Part shown: piece by piece, positions 29,092-38,126 of the stretch | Layout of the letters: each line of letters starts with the position of its first letter | Position numbering within the stretch: position 1 is the stretch's first letter | DNA from: an uncultured Tateyamaria sp. | GTDB lineage: Bacteria > Pseudomonadota > Alphaproteobacteria > Rhodobacterales > Rhodobacteraceae | Direction of reading: 5' to 3' | Length of the DNA: 64,000 bases | Assembly (NCBI RefSeq): GCF_947503705.1 | Contig: NZ_CANNES010000002.1 | Coordinates: forward strand, 62,001 to 126,000 | Notes under the pieces: model-generated | What the model was told of the DNA's origin: nothing | Databases searched by the model: none | What the model saw: only the letters and a program-made list of their open reading frames with translations | Made by a program: the position numbers and the translations under genes

Positions 29092-29991
29092 TTACGATCT
29101 GAGTGACTTCCAATCCTGTGCGATCATGGCCGCAATGCCTGCGGCCTCTTGGGCAAGGTCATTGCCTGGTTCTGTCCGATAGGACGCTGTGAAACTAAGC
29201 GGATTGAGCACAATCGGCGTCGTGATCTCTACCAGTTTTCCAGCTTCGATATAGGGCGCTGCATAGATTTGTGGGGCTGTGCATACGGCCAGTTTTGCCT
29301 CGGCAATCGCCACGCTGGCACCCAGTGCGTTGGACGAAAACAATCGCGGTGTCTGGACACCCGCCAGACGAAGACTTTCGACCAGCTCGATATAGGGTCG
29401 CGAATTCATTGCATAGCTCAGGATCGGAAAGGCCGCCAGCGCTTCCACAGTAACCACATCCGTTGCAGCAAGCGGGTGATCAGGCGCGACAGCCCAGATC
29501 ATCGGCAACTCCAACAGTGGCACGTTGGCGATGAGGGCATGTGAAATCGGGCCCATCAAGAGCGCCAAATCCAGCCCCCTCTCCACGAGTTGATCCCTTT
29601 GGAAAGCGGTGTTGTTGACGATGATCTCGACGCTGGAATTGGGGTATTGTTGAGAATATGCCCCAATAAACCCGGGCAAAATAGTCGAGGCGAGTGTCTC
29701 GGATACGCCCAAGCGAAGGGTGCCTTCACGGTAGGGGTCAAGGCCCACAGCACGTGACATGCGGTCCATGCTTGCAATCACTTCGGTCGCATGGGTCAGC
29801 AGTTCGCGCCCCTTCGGTGTCAAAGCCACTGAATTCGAAGTGCGCGCAAACAATTCCGCGCCAAGATCGCTTTCAAGCCCGGCAATCCGTGCTGACACGG
29901 TGGACTGGGTCGTGTTCAGCTGGCTGGCAACTTTTCCAAAGTGCCGCAGATGGGCCAGCGCGACAAAGGTTTCCAGCGTGATCCGTTTCAT
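29092..29991 (-). CDS. LysR-family regulator of the TRAP operon
   Basis: This 299-residue regulator starts ITLETFVALAHLRHFGKVAS and has a standard winged helix (LNTTQSTVSARIAGLESDLGAELFAR) followed by a two-lobe effector domain beginning GTLRLGVSET. Unlike many LysR genes it is on the same strand as its probable targets and lies 89 bases upstream of dctP, so it may be co-transcribed as well as acting on the promoter in that gap. Its effector is probably the transported acid or a metabolite of it. Confidence 0.88.
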   Translation of the reverse strand: MKRITLETFVALAHLRHFGKVASQLNTTQSTVSARIAGLESDLGAELFARTSNSVALTPKGRELLTHATEVIASMDRMSRAVGLDPYREGTLRLGVSETLASTILPGFIGAYSQQYPNSSVEIIVNNTAFQRDQLVERGLDLALLMGPISHALIANVPLLELPMIWAVAPDHPLAATDVVTVEALAAFPILSYAMNSRPYIELVESLRLAGVQTPRLFSSNALGASVAIAEAKLAVCTAPQIYAAPYIEAGKLVEITTPIVLNPLSFTASYRTEPGNDLAQEAAGIAAMIAQDWKSLRS

Positions 29992-30262
29992 GGTGCCCCG
30001 TTCAGGAATAGGCCATGGGCGGCAAAACTACGGGCAAAGGTATACTGCACCTGCGTGCGATCAGGTCGCCTGTTTCAAATGTAGTAATGCGGTTCATGGC
30101 CAGCTTTCGTAGGTTGGGTTCAGTCACGCTACAACCAAACAAAGCTCCAAAGAAATGTATTCTTGGGTGAAAACCCCTCATCTGGATGCGCGAATTTTTG
30201 AATTGAGTTCATCAAGGCTGCTTGTGCAGTGTCTGCGCAAACGCGCTTCATGAAAGAGTAAC

Positions 30263-31759
30263 ATGGCACGCAGAAGCAAAAGACGCACGTCCGTCACGGC
30301 AACAGCTGTTGCGCCCGCACCGCGAGGTGGGCGTTTTCGTCCATTGGATGCGGATGGGGTCGCGCGGATCGTTCAGGCGGCGATGGATATTCTGGCCCGG
30401 ACCGGGATCGGAGGATGCCCGCCCGACATAGCCGGACGCATGGTGGACGCGGGCGCGACGCGACGCGCGGATGGGCGCGTCTGCTTTCCCCAGGCAATGG
30501 TTGAGACTGCCATCGCCCGTGCAGCAAAGCGTGTCAATCTGCCGGGCTTTGTCGAGAACTTGGGCCTGACCATCGGTGGTGGCAAAGTGCATATCGGCAC
30601 CGGCGGCGCCGCGACCGAAATCCTGGACAGCAGCACCAACAGTTTTCGCGGTGCGCAGCTTGATGATCTTTATGACTTGATGCGCCTCGTCGGACAGCTG
30701 CCAAACATTCACTACGGCCTGCGCCCGGTAATCGCGCGCGACATGGATCAGCCGTTCTTACTGGATATGAACACGGGTTTTGCCTGCCTCAAGGCTTGCG
30801 CCAAGCCCATCGGCATCAGCTTTGACAGCGCCAAACATCTTGATCCGGTGGTGTCGATGTTTGACATGGCACTGGGACGTGAGGGCGGATTTCGCGCCCA
30901 GCCGTTTTGCTTTGGCGTGATTGTTCATGCGGTCTCGCCACTGCGATACGCGCCCGAGGGCATTGAGATCATGCAACGCGCCATGGCCCATCGGATGCCG
31001 CTGCAAATCTGCACGGCGGCGCAAGCGGGCGCGACTAGTCCGGTCACTTTGGCCGGGGCTTTGGCGCAGGGCCTCGCTGAAACGCTCGCGGGCTTGATGG
31101 TTGTGGATGTGATCGAGCCGGGGTTCCCCTGCATTTTTGCATTCATGCCGTTCATCTCGGATTTGCGCACCGGGGCAATGACCGGCGGGTCCGGAGAGGC
31201 GGCCGTTGCCGCCGCCGCCGCCGCGCAATTGCTGCTTCATCTTGGCCTGCCCTCAACGGCATCTGCGGGCATGACGGATGCCAAGATACCCGATGCGCAG
31301 GCGGGGTATGAAAAGGGGTACACCGTCACACTGGCCGCACAGGCCGGCGCCGACATGATTAACCTCAGTGTCGGGATGCTCGGGTCGATCATGGCCGCAT
31401 CGCCGGAGGCTCTGGTCATCGACGACGACATGTGCGGTGCCATTCTGCGCACCGTGCGCGGGGTCGAAATGACGGACACCGCGATTGATCTGGACCGGAT
31501 CGAGGCGGTGGCCACGGGGGCCGGCCACTATCTGGGCGAGGCGCAGACGCTGGAACTGATGAAAACGGAATACGTCTATCCCAGCATTGGCAACCGACAA
31601 AGCATCTCTGACTGGACTGACGCCGGGTCCCTCACGATCTGGGATGTTGCCAAGGATCGCACTGCAGAACTGCTGGCCGAAAAGCCAACCCATTTGCCTG
31701 CCGAGCGGGAAGCGGCGATCCGCGCCGCCTTTGATATTCGACTGACTGAAGGAAGTTGA
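30263..31759 (+). CDS. MttB-family (trimethylamine methyltransferase-like) protein
   Basis: This 498-residue protein belongs to the MttB superfamily of corrinoid-dependent methyltransferases. Signature segments include GKVHIGTGGAATEILD, HAVSPLRYAPEGIEIM and AGGTD-like stretches in the barrel, with no in-frame TAG, so it is a non-pyrrolysine member. Relatives demethylate glycine betaine, proline betaine or carnitine. The N-terminus is basic (MARRSKRRTS) and probably not a signal. It is followed four bases later by an FAD/folate demethylase-like gene. No corrinoid-binding protein gene is seen nearby, which leaves its methyl acceptor open. Confidence 0.85.
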   Translation: MARRSKRRTSVTATAVAPAPRGGRFRPLDADGVARIVQAAMDILARTGIGGCPPDIAGRMVDAGATRRADGRVCFPQAMVETAIARAAKRVNLPGFVENLGLTIGGGKVHIGTGGAATEILDSSTNSFRGAQLDDLYDLMRLVGQLPNIHYGLRPVIARDMDQPFLLDMNTGFACLKACAKPIGISFDSAKHLDPVVSMFDMALGREGGFRAQPFCFGVIVHAVSPLRYAPEGIEIMQRAMAHRMPLQICTAAQAGATSPVTLAGALAQGLAETLAGLMVVDVIEPGFPCIFAFMPFISDLRTGAMTGGSGEAAVAAAAAAQLLLHLGLPSTASAGMTDAKIPDAQAGYEKGYTVTLAAQAGADMINLSVGMLGSIMAASPEALVIDDDMCGAILRTVRGVEMTDTAIDLDRIEAVATGAGHYLGEAQTLELMKTEYVYPSIGNRQSISDWTDAGSLTIWDVAKDRTAELLAEKPTHLPAEREAAIRAAFDIRLTEGS

Positions 31760-31763
31760 CCCG

Positions 31764-34190
31764 ATGATAAACACTGCTCGCGTTGTTGTGATTGGCGGAG
31801 GCGCCGTTGGCACTTCGATCCTCTATCATCTCGCTCTGGCCGGCGTCACCGATACGCTGCTTCTGGAGCGCAACGAGCTGACGTCGGGTTCGACCTGGCA
31901 TGCAGCAGGCAATATTCCGACCTATGCGACCTCGTGGCTTGGGATGCGTGCAGGGAATTACGGCTGGGCGACCTATAAAGACCTCGCCGAAAAAGTCGAC
32001 AGTGCGATCACCTATCGCCATACGCAGGCGTTCTGGCCTGCCCATACCGAGGCTCGGATGGACCTCTTTCGCCACCTTTGCGGTGTGTCCGAAAGCGCTG
32101 GTTTCGATCTGCGCATGCTCACCCCATCCGAGATGGACGAGATGCACCCGTTTTGGCATCCGGATGACACTGTTCTGGGCGGCATCCTGGACCCCTACGA
32201 AGGCGACATAGACCCCAGCCAACTGACCCAGGCCCTGGCCAAGGGAGCGCGCCAACTGGGCGCGCAGGTGGAACGGTTCGCACCGGTGACTGCGATCGAA
32301 CGAACAGCATCGGGCGAGTGGTTGGTGAGCTGTCCGAAGGGCCGCGTAAAGGCCGAAATCGTCATCAACGCGGGTGGCTTCTATGGCCGCAAGATCGCTG
32401 AAATGGCGGGATTGTCGGCGCCCGTCGTCACCCTCGAACATCAATACCTGGTAACCGAGCCGCTGGCGGCGCTCGAAGCGCACAGTGATCTTTTCCCGCT
32501 CGTGCGCGATCCTGACATCCGCTTTTATCTGCGTCGCGAACGCAACGCGTTTCTTGTCGGCTCTTACGCCCATGATGGCCGACCCGCCTGGAAACACGAC
32601 GGGCCGCCGGATGATTTTGCGCACCAGCTCTTCCCCGACAGTGTGGAGGATATTCTCGACGTGCTGGAGGCGACGATGGCGCATGTTCCCCTGCTGGGCG
32701 AAGCGGGCGCGCAGCGCTTTGTGAATGGCCCCATCGCCTATGCGCCTGACGCTTTGCCGCTGGTCGGACCGGCCGCAGGCGCCCCAAATTTCTATCATGC
32801 CGCCGGTGTGCAGGTCGGCATCACCCATTCAGCCGCAATCGGCAAGGCCATGGCCGAATGGATCACCGAAGGGGAAACCGAATGGGACCTTGCCGCATGG
32901 GATCCGCGCCGCTTTGGCGATTGGGCGACACAGGATTACGCCCATGCGCGGGCGTCGCAGCACTATGACCTGCAATACGCTATCCCCTACCCGCACCGGA
33001 ACATGCAGCGCGGACGCCCGGTGCAATCGACGCCACTTTATGAGCGCCTGAAAGCGGACGGCGCAGTCATGGGCCAGATCGCGGGGTGGGAACGCGCCTT
33101 CTGGTTCCAGACCGATACCATCAAGGACGGCGGCGACGACGGTCTATCGTTTCATCATGAACCCTGGCAAGACGCCGTCGCACGGGAATGCCGGACAATC
33201 GCAGAAAGCGTCGGCGTGATGGATCATGGTGGCTTCACAAAATACGATGTGCGCGGCCCGGGGGCCGAAACGTTCTTATCCAGACTGATGTGTGGCGGCA
33301 TCCCTAAATCCGGTCGTGTGCGGCTGGGGTACATGCTCACACCCAAGGGACATTTCTGGTCCGAAGCAACGGTGGCACGCCTGGCCGAGGATCGGTTCTT
33401 GCTGTGCGGCCCGACTTTGGCCGATCTGAGGGATTTTGACTGGCTCAGCGCCCAATTGCCAGAAGATGGCGTCACATTACAACGCGGATATGCGCATGAC
33501 GCGGCGTTGATGGTCATGGGACCAAAATCGCGCGAGGTGCTGCAACCCCTGACCGATGCCGATCTCTCTGCGGACGCGGCTCCATGGCTCTCTGTCGCGG
33601 AAATTACCGTGGCGGGCATTCCTGTGACAGCAATGCGGGTGTCTTATGTGGGCGAGTTGGGGTGGGAACTGCATCTGGCCTCTGAGCATCTTGTCCACGT
33701 TTATGAGGCCATAATGGCCAATGTCGGCAAATTTGGCGGGTGCCAATTCGGCTCTTATGCCCTGAATGCGATGCGGATCGAAAAGGGGTATCACGGCTGG
33801 GGCGCAGATTTCGGGACAGAATATACGCTGTTTGATGCTGGCCTCGACCGTTTTGCAAATATGAAGAAGGGCGATTTTACCGGGCGCGACGCTGTTTTGG
33901 CCCAAGCGCAGACCACTGCAAATTGGGAATGGGTCGGCTTGGAGATCACCGAACCCGCGTCCGAGCCGATGCCCTCGGACCCGATCATGAAGGATGGCGC
34001 TCTGATCGGTTACGTGACCTCGGCCAGTCATGGCTACCGAACGGGCAAAAACCTTGTTTTGGGCTACGTCAAGAGAGGCACTCTTGGCGCGGCCGAGGAT
34101 TGTACAGTTCGCATGTTTGGTAATGACTGCACTGCGACCCGCCACAACCCCTACGTCTACGATCCTGAGAACGCCCGCTTGAAATCCTGA
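31764..34190 (+). CDS. Dimethylglycine/sarcosine dehydrogenase-like FAD and folate protein
   Basis: This 808-residue protein has an N-terminal FAD domain (VVVIGGGAVGTSILYHLA, residues 7-24) and a C-terminal GcvT/aminomethyltransferase-like folate domain from about residue 430. His46 in SGSTWHAAG corresponds to the histidine that binds FAD covalently in dimethylglycine and sarcosine dehydrogenases. Family members oxidise N-methyl groups and pass the one-carbon unit to tetrahydrofolate. The start follows GAAGGAAG, four bases after the MttB-like gene, so both likely act on one methylated amine. The precise substrate is not set. Confidence 0.88.
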   Translation: MINTARVVVIGGGAVGTSILYHLALAGVTDTLLLERNELTSGSTWHAAGNIPTYATSWLGMRAGNYGWATYKDLAEKVDSAITYRHTQAFWPAHTEARMDLFRHLCGVSESAGFDLRMLTPSEMDEMHPFWHPDDTVLGGILDPYEGDIDPSQLTQALAKGARQLGAQVERFAPVTAIERTASGEWLVSCPKGRVKAEIVINAGGFYGRKIAEMAGLSAPVVTLEHQYLVTEPLAALEAHSDLFPLVRDPDIRFYLRRERNAFLVGSYAHDGRPAWKHDGPPDDFAHQLFPDSVEDILDVLEATMAHVPLLGEAGAQRFVNGPIAYAPDALPLVGPAAGAPNFYHAAGVQVGITHSAAIGKAMAEWITEGETEWDLAAWDPRRFGDWATQDYAHARASQHYDLQYAIPYPHRNMQRGRPVQSTPLYERLKADGAVMGQIAGWERAFWFQTDTIKDGGDDGLSFHHEPWQDAVARECRTIAESVGVMDHGGFTKYDVRGPGAETFLSRLMCGGIPKSGRVRLGYMLTPKGHFWSEATVARLAEDRFLLCGPTLADLRDFDWLSAQLPEDGVTLQRGYAHDAALMVMGPKSREVLQPLTDADLSADAAPWLSVAEITVAGIPVTAMRVSYVGELGWELHLASEHLVHVYEAIMANVGKFGGCQFGSYALNAMRIEKGYHGWGADFGTEYTLFDAGLDRFANMKKGDFTGRDAVLAQAQTTANWEWVGLEITEPASEPMPSDPIMKDGALIGYVTSASHGYRTGKNLVLGYVKRGTLGAAEDCTVRMFGNDCTATRHNPYVYDPENARLKS

Positions 34191-34480
34191 ACGCGTTTCA
34201 CTTGTCGCAAGAAGGGAGAGCGCCTGGTCCATCTCCGCCGGACAGTTGTCGACATCACGCTCAGAGTATTTGAGGCGTCCGCCGTGATAATTTCGCGCTC
34301 TCGTTCCGGCACGCTGAGGGTTCTGGAGCGCGAAATACACTCAACTTTTGCAGATCAGGCGTCTCAATTCTGTCATCGCGGGCAGCAATGCTAATGAGCG
34401 TCGCGCTGCCGCTCACGCATTCAGAAATCCTGTTCAGAACAGCCTCCATCGCGTCGGATGCACCATTTTCCTGTCTCGGA

Positions 34481-34509
34481 TTGCATCTCTCAGGTCGATC
34501 CCCTATCTG
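34481..34509 (+). promoter_or_regulatory. Putative sigma-70 promoter of the DevBCA-type operon
   Basis: TTGCAT (34481-34486) and TATCTG (34504-34509) are 17 bases apart. The predicted transcription start, near 34516, falls inside the palindrome just downstream. The gap 34191-34543 holds no gene that I can support; its first 290 bases show only short non-coding frames. Confidence 0.5.
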
Positions 34510-34510
34510 C

Positions 34511-34530
34511 TAATGACGCATACGTCATTA
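34511..34530. promoter_or_regulatory. Perfect palindromic operator overlapping the transcription start
   Basis: TAATGACG (34511-34518) and CGTCATTA (34523-34530) are exact inverted repeats around CATA, 20 bases in all. Size and symmetry suit a TetR- or MarR-type dimer. Binding would cover the predicted start site and block the exporter operon. No regulator gene lies next to it. Confidence 0.65.
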
Positions 34531-34543
34531 ATGGATGTACACA

Positions 34544-35788
34544 ATGCCCGATCCAGCACCAAAAGACCTTCCCATGACGGATAACGGCATCGCGCGCGCC
34601 GCCGTGGAGAAGGAAAACATCGGCAAACCCGGAAAAGCACGCGGGCGCAATGGGCGCGTGGCGCAATTCATCCTGACCATACCCGGGTTTATTCTGGCCA
34701 TCTTTTTAGGCGGCGTCATTGGGCTCTACTATCAACCCCCGGGGCTTCAGGCGATTTTCACAGCGACCGGACTGGAACCCGGGGGTGGCACCGACACCCC
34801 AATCGCTCAGGCGATCCTGCAGATCCAAACGCAGGAAGAAGTTGCTGTAATCTCGGGCGGCGATGTTGTCGCATTGGGCCGTGTTATCCCACAGGGCGAC
34901 ATTGTAACCGTTGCCCCCCCATTCGGAGCAGGCGATGCCCGAGTAGAGGAATTGCGCGTGCGCGAAGGTGATAGTGTTGCAGCAGGTGACCTGCTTGCCG
35001 TCCTCGACAATCGCGATCAGCTTGAAAGCACAGTCGAGGCCGCCCGCGCCGCCTTGCAAGTTCGACAAGCCGCGCTGCTACAGGCGCGCGCGGACGTCAT
35101 GGCCAGCCTACGAGAGGCGCGTGCCGCGTTGGAACGGGCGGAAGCGACCGCACAAGCCGCCAACGCCGAACTGGAACGGGCCACCTCGCTTTTGGAACGG
35201 GGCGTGACAACTAGGGCGGTCTTTGATGCCGCATTGGCCCGCGCAACCGAGGCGCAACGTGATGTTGCCAGCCGAGAAGCGACTTTGTCGCGCTTCGACG
35301 TTGAGGGCGACGCACCGCAACCGGCCATTTTGCTCGCAGAGGCAGAGGTCGCAGCGGCCAAAGTTGATCTGTCAAGCGCGGAGCTTTCACTGGACGAGTC
35401 CTTTGTGCGCGCGCCCATCGACGGCACCGTGATTACGATCAATGTCCGACCCGGCGAAAAGCCTGGAAATGACGGCATCATGGAACTTGGAAACACGGCA
35501 GAAATGAATGTGGAGGCCGAGGTTTATCAGTCGATGATCGGCCGCGTCGCGATTGGCGACCCGGTCGAAATCACCGCAGACGCATTCTCGACCCCATTGA
35601 ACGGTACGGTATCAGCCATCGGGCTGGCGATTGGCCGCCAGACGATCACATCTGATGACCCGGCTGCAAACACTGATGCGCGTGTGGTCGATGTGATCGT
35701 GTCACTCGATGCGGCCTCGTCGTCACGTGCGGCACGGCTGACCAATCTCGAGGTCATTACCCGCATCGACGCAGGCCGCGCCCCGTGA
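34544..35788 (+). CDS. Membrane fusion protein of a DevB/HlyD-type exporter
   Basis: This periplasmic adaptor has a short cytoplasmic tail, one membrane anchor (FILTIPGFILAIFLGGVIGLYY, about residues 42-63), a lipoyl-like half (VEELRVREGDSVAAGDLLAVLDN), a long alanine-rich coiled-coil hairpin (about 150-250) and the return half FVRAPIDGTVITINVRPGE. The layout matches DevB of the cyanobacterial DevBCA exporter. The start is uncertain: ATG at 34535, 34544 or 34574; I use 34544 because GGA stands eight bases before it. It overlaps the permease start by ATGA. It should bridge the inner-membrane transporter and an outer-membrane TolC-like channel. Confidence 0.82.
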   Translation: MPDPAPKDLPMTDNGIARAAVEKENIGKPGKARGRNGRVAQFILTIPGFILAIFLGGVIGLYYQPPGLQAIFTATGLEPGGGTDTPIAQAILQIQTQEEVAVISGGDVVALGRVIPQGDIVTVAPPFGAGDARVEELRVREGDSVAAGDLLAVLDNRDQLESTVEAARAALQVRQAALLQARADVMASLREARAALERAEATAQAANAELERATSLLERGVTTRAVFDAALARATEAQRDVASREATLSRFDVEGDAPQPAILLAEAEVAAAKVDLSSAELSLDESFVRAPIDGTVITINVRPGEKPGNDGIMELGNTAEMNVEAEVYQSMIGRVAIGDPVEITADAFSTPLNGTVSAIGLAIGRQTITSDDPAANTDARVVDVIVSLDAASSSRAARLTNLEVITRIDAGRAP

Positions 35789-36960
35789 CACGTTTGATGA
35801 CACTTCTCACGGGGAGGCTCCCGATTGGCTGGCTGCAACTGGCGCACAGTCGCACCCGGCTGACTGCGGCACTGGCAGGCGTTGCCTTTGCAAATATTCT
35901 TGTCTTCGTCCAGTTGGGGATACTCGGCTCTCTTAACGATTCCACGATCGCCCCCTATGGCCTGTTTGAGGCTGACATCATGATTTCGTCAGTTGATGCA
36001 AACACGCTGCTCGACGGCTCGAACGTGGCGCGGGTGCGGCTGTTTCAGGCACTTGCAGTGCCCGGGGTGTCGGACGCCGCCCCGCTGTACATTCAAAATG
36101 TGGAATGGTCCCGACCTGATGGCGGAACCTCGACCTTGCAAACTGTGGGGCTGGAGCCCGAAGCCGCCGCATTCATTCCATCGCGTCTGGCCGACGTCAT
36201 CCCCCAACTCATTTTGCCAAACACCATTCTGTTGGATTCCGGTACGCGCGGCTTGGCCCGAGAGGCACTGGAAGGCGTGACACCTTCGACCCCTTACCGA
36301 CTGGAATTGTCCGGCCAAACCATCTCGGCCATCGGGACGGTGCGGATCGGAGGCGGGTTCACTGCGGATGGGTCGATCTATGCTTCGGATCAAACATTTC
36401 TGAACCTTTTTCAAAACCGAAGTTCTGCCGCACCAAACCATATCCTCGTCAATGTCGACGAAGGGCTTGATCCCGACGTTGTCGTTGCGCGGCTGCAAGA
36501 GGCATTGCCGACGGATGTAGTGAAAATCGGAACCAAAGACGACACCGCTGCGGCCGATCTGGCCTACCAGACCACGGAACGGCCGACCGGAATCATCTTT
36601 GGCTTTGGTGTCATCATCGGCATCATCGTCGGCATCGTCATCGTGTATCAGGTGCTGTCCACAGACGTGGCCGACCACCTGCGAGAATATGCAACCTTCA
36701 AGGCGATGGGCTATGCGCAACGGTTCTTTCTCGGGATTGTGCTGGAAGAAGCCGTTATCCTGGCCGTGCTCGGGTTTATCCCGGGTGTTTTGATATCATG
36801 GGGCCTCTACACAGGCATGGCGGCTGCGACCGGCTTGCCCTTGGAGATGGGGATAGGTCGCGCCCTGTCAGTTCTGGTTGGGACGATTTTGGCCTGCGTT
36901 CTGTCGGGCGTCATTGCCACCCGCCGCCTTGCGGCCGCAGATCCGGCAGATCTGTTCTGA
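35785..36960 (+). CDS. ABC exporter permease, DevC type
   Basis: This 391-residue membrane protein has an N-terminal helix (LAGVAFANILVFVQLGILGSL), a large periplasmic domain (about residues 50-265) and a three-helix FtsX domain at the C-terminus (GIIFGFGVIIGIIVGIVIVYQ, then two more), with EYATFKAMGY as the coupling segment typical of FtsX permeases. This is the topology of DevC/MacB-type permeases. It overlaps the adaptor gene by ATGA and the ATPase gene by TGATG, so the complex is made stoichiometrically. Confidence 0.85.
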   Translation: MTRLMTLLTGRLPIGWLQLAHSRTRLTAALAGVAFANILVFVQLGILGSLNDSTIAPYGLFEADIMISSVDANTLLDGSNVARVRLFQALAVPGVSDAAPLYIQNVEWSRPDGGTSTLQTVGLEPEAAAFIPSRLADVIPQLILPNTILLDSGTRGLAREALEGVTPSTPYRLELSGQTISAIGTVRIGGGFTADGSIYASDQTFLNLFQNRSSAAPNHILVNVDEGLDPDVVVARLQEALPTDVVKIGTKDDTAAADLAYQTTERPTGIIFGFGVIIGIIVGIVIVYQVLSTDVADHLREYATFKAMGYAQRFFLGIVLEEAVILAVLGFIPGVLISWGLYTGMAAATGLPLEMGIGRALSVLVGTILACVLSGVIATRRLAAADPADLF

Positions 36961-37709
36961 TGGCGCGGGATATGAGCCAACCCACGGATGTGGCAATTGC
37001 GGTCAATGGGCTGGACCACCATTTTGGCACCGGTGAGGCCCGTAAACAGGCCATTTTCGACGTAAACCTACAGGTTGAACGCGGAAAACTGACGATCCTG
37101 ATGGGTCCGTCCGGCTCTGGCAAAACCACCGTTCTGACCTTGATGGGATGCCTGCGCGAGGTTGAAGAGGGCAGCGTCAATCTGCTGGGCACCGAATTGA
37201 ACGGCGCGACCGAGGCGCAGCTTGTTGGGCTGCGCCGGAGGCTCGGCTTCATTTTCCAGGCGCACAACCTTCACGAAAGCCTGACCGCGACACAGAATGT
37301 GCTCATGGGCCTTCAGGTCCATGGGCCCGGCGACCAGCGCAAGCAGATCGCCGCAGCACATCACATGCTGGCTTTGGTCGGCCTCGAAGATCGCCTTGAT
37401 TACCTGCCCGGCAGCCTTTCGGGTGGCCAGAAACAGCGAGTGGCCGTGGCCCGTGCGTTGGTCTCTAACCCAGACGTCATTTTCGCAGATGAGCCCACAG
37501 CCGCGCTGGACAAGGACTCCGGCCGAACAGTGGTCGAAATGCTGAAGGCTCTCGGTCAGGAACGCGGGACCACAACCGTCATGGTCACCCACGACAATCG
37601 CATCCTTGAACTGGCAGACAGGATCGTAACGCTTGAAGAAGGGCGGCTCGTGAGAGACGAATTCCCCAGACGCCAGACCCTCACGAGTGCTGCGGTCAAG
37701 GAGACATGA
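36960..37709 (+). CDS. ABC exporter ATP-binding protein, DevA type
   Basis: This 249-residue ATPase has Walker A MGPSGSGKTT followed by VLTLMGCLR, a Q-loop IFQAHNLHESL, signature LSGGQKQRVAVARAL and Walker B with DEPTAALDK. The wording around Walker A is close to the DevA group. I start it at the ATG at 36960, which overlaps the permease stop as TGATG; an ATG at 36975 is an alternative. It drives the exporter; the cyanobacterial relatives move glycolipids, but the cargo here is unknown. Confidence 0.88.
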   Translation: MARDMSQPTDVAIAVNGLDHHFGTGEARKQAIFDVNLQVERGKLTILMGPSGSGKTTVLTLMGCLREVEEGSVNLLGTELNGATEAQLVGLRRRLGFIFQAHNLHESLTATQNVLMGLQVHGPGDQRKQIAAAHHMLALVGLEDRLDYLPGSLSGGQKQRVAVARALVSNPDVIFADEPTAALDKDSGRTVVEMLKALGQERGTTTVMVTHDNRILELADRIVTLEEGRLVRDEFPRRQTLTSAAVKET

Positions 37710-37711
37710 CA

Positions 37712-38065
37712 ATGCGCGAAACTTTCAAACCAACCGCGCTTGCAGTCTCATTGCTCTTGGGGTCCGCCATGCCTGTTGCGGCGAATTCCTTGAATGGCGA
37801 TCAGATCAGGGCATTCTTTATTGGCACGCCCTTCGAGGTCCGGCGCCTGGGCATGCGCGCTCAGCTTGTCTATGCCCAAGACGGAACCTTCATCATGGAT
37901 GGCTGACGCATGGCGGTCCGTGGCACCTGGGAAATCACCGGCAACACACTCTGTGCCACCATGCTGTCAGGGCCAAGAAAAGGCGAACAGTGCTTTACCC
38001 TTGAGGCGCTGGAAGGTGGCGGCTTTCGAACTTCCGAGGGGATGGTTCTAAACCCACTTCAATGA
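37712..38065 (+). pseudogene. Small secreted protein gene interrupted by an in-frame TGA
   Basis: The frame starts at ATG 37712, nine bases after AAGGAG, and encodes a signal peptide (ETFKPTALAVSLLLGSAMP) and a short domain. A TGA at 37904-37906 stops it after 64 codons, but the same frame then runs to a second stop at 38063-38065 with clearly protein-like sequence (GTWEITGNTLCATML, then GEQCFTLEALEGGGF). DG, GTWEI and the Cys residues look like one continuous small domain. A single-base change (for example TGG to TGA) would explain it; sequence error or recoding are alternatives. It is the last gene of the exporter operon and may be a periplasmic accessory. I do not recognise the family firmly. 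Confidence 0.65.
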
Positions 38066-38126
38066 GCCAGAGCTGGCGGGCGACGGAAGGATTTGCCACC
38101 TTACCGAACAGAACCAGCCAGCGTGG

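Noticed and set aside
31632-32828. 398-codon minus-strand frame opposite the FAD/folate gene
   Set aside because: Shadow; the plus-strand protein has FAD and folate motifs throughout.
34261-34449. Minus-strand frame that might be a divergent regulator for the palindrome at 34511
   Set aside because: No helix-turn-helix pattern, no ribosome site, only 62 codons.
37904-37906. TGA as a selenocysteine codon
   Set aside because: No hairpin of SECIS type was evident right after it, and the SelA-like protein in the window looks catabolic; mutation or error is simpler.
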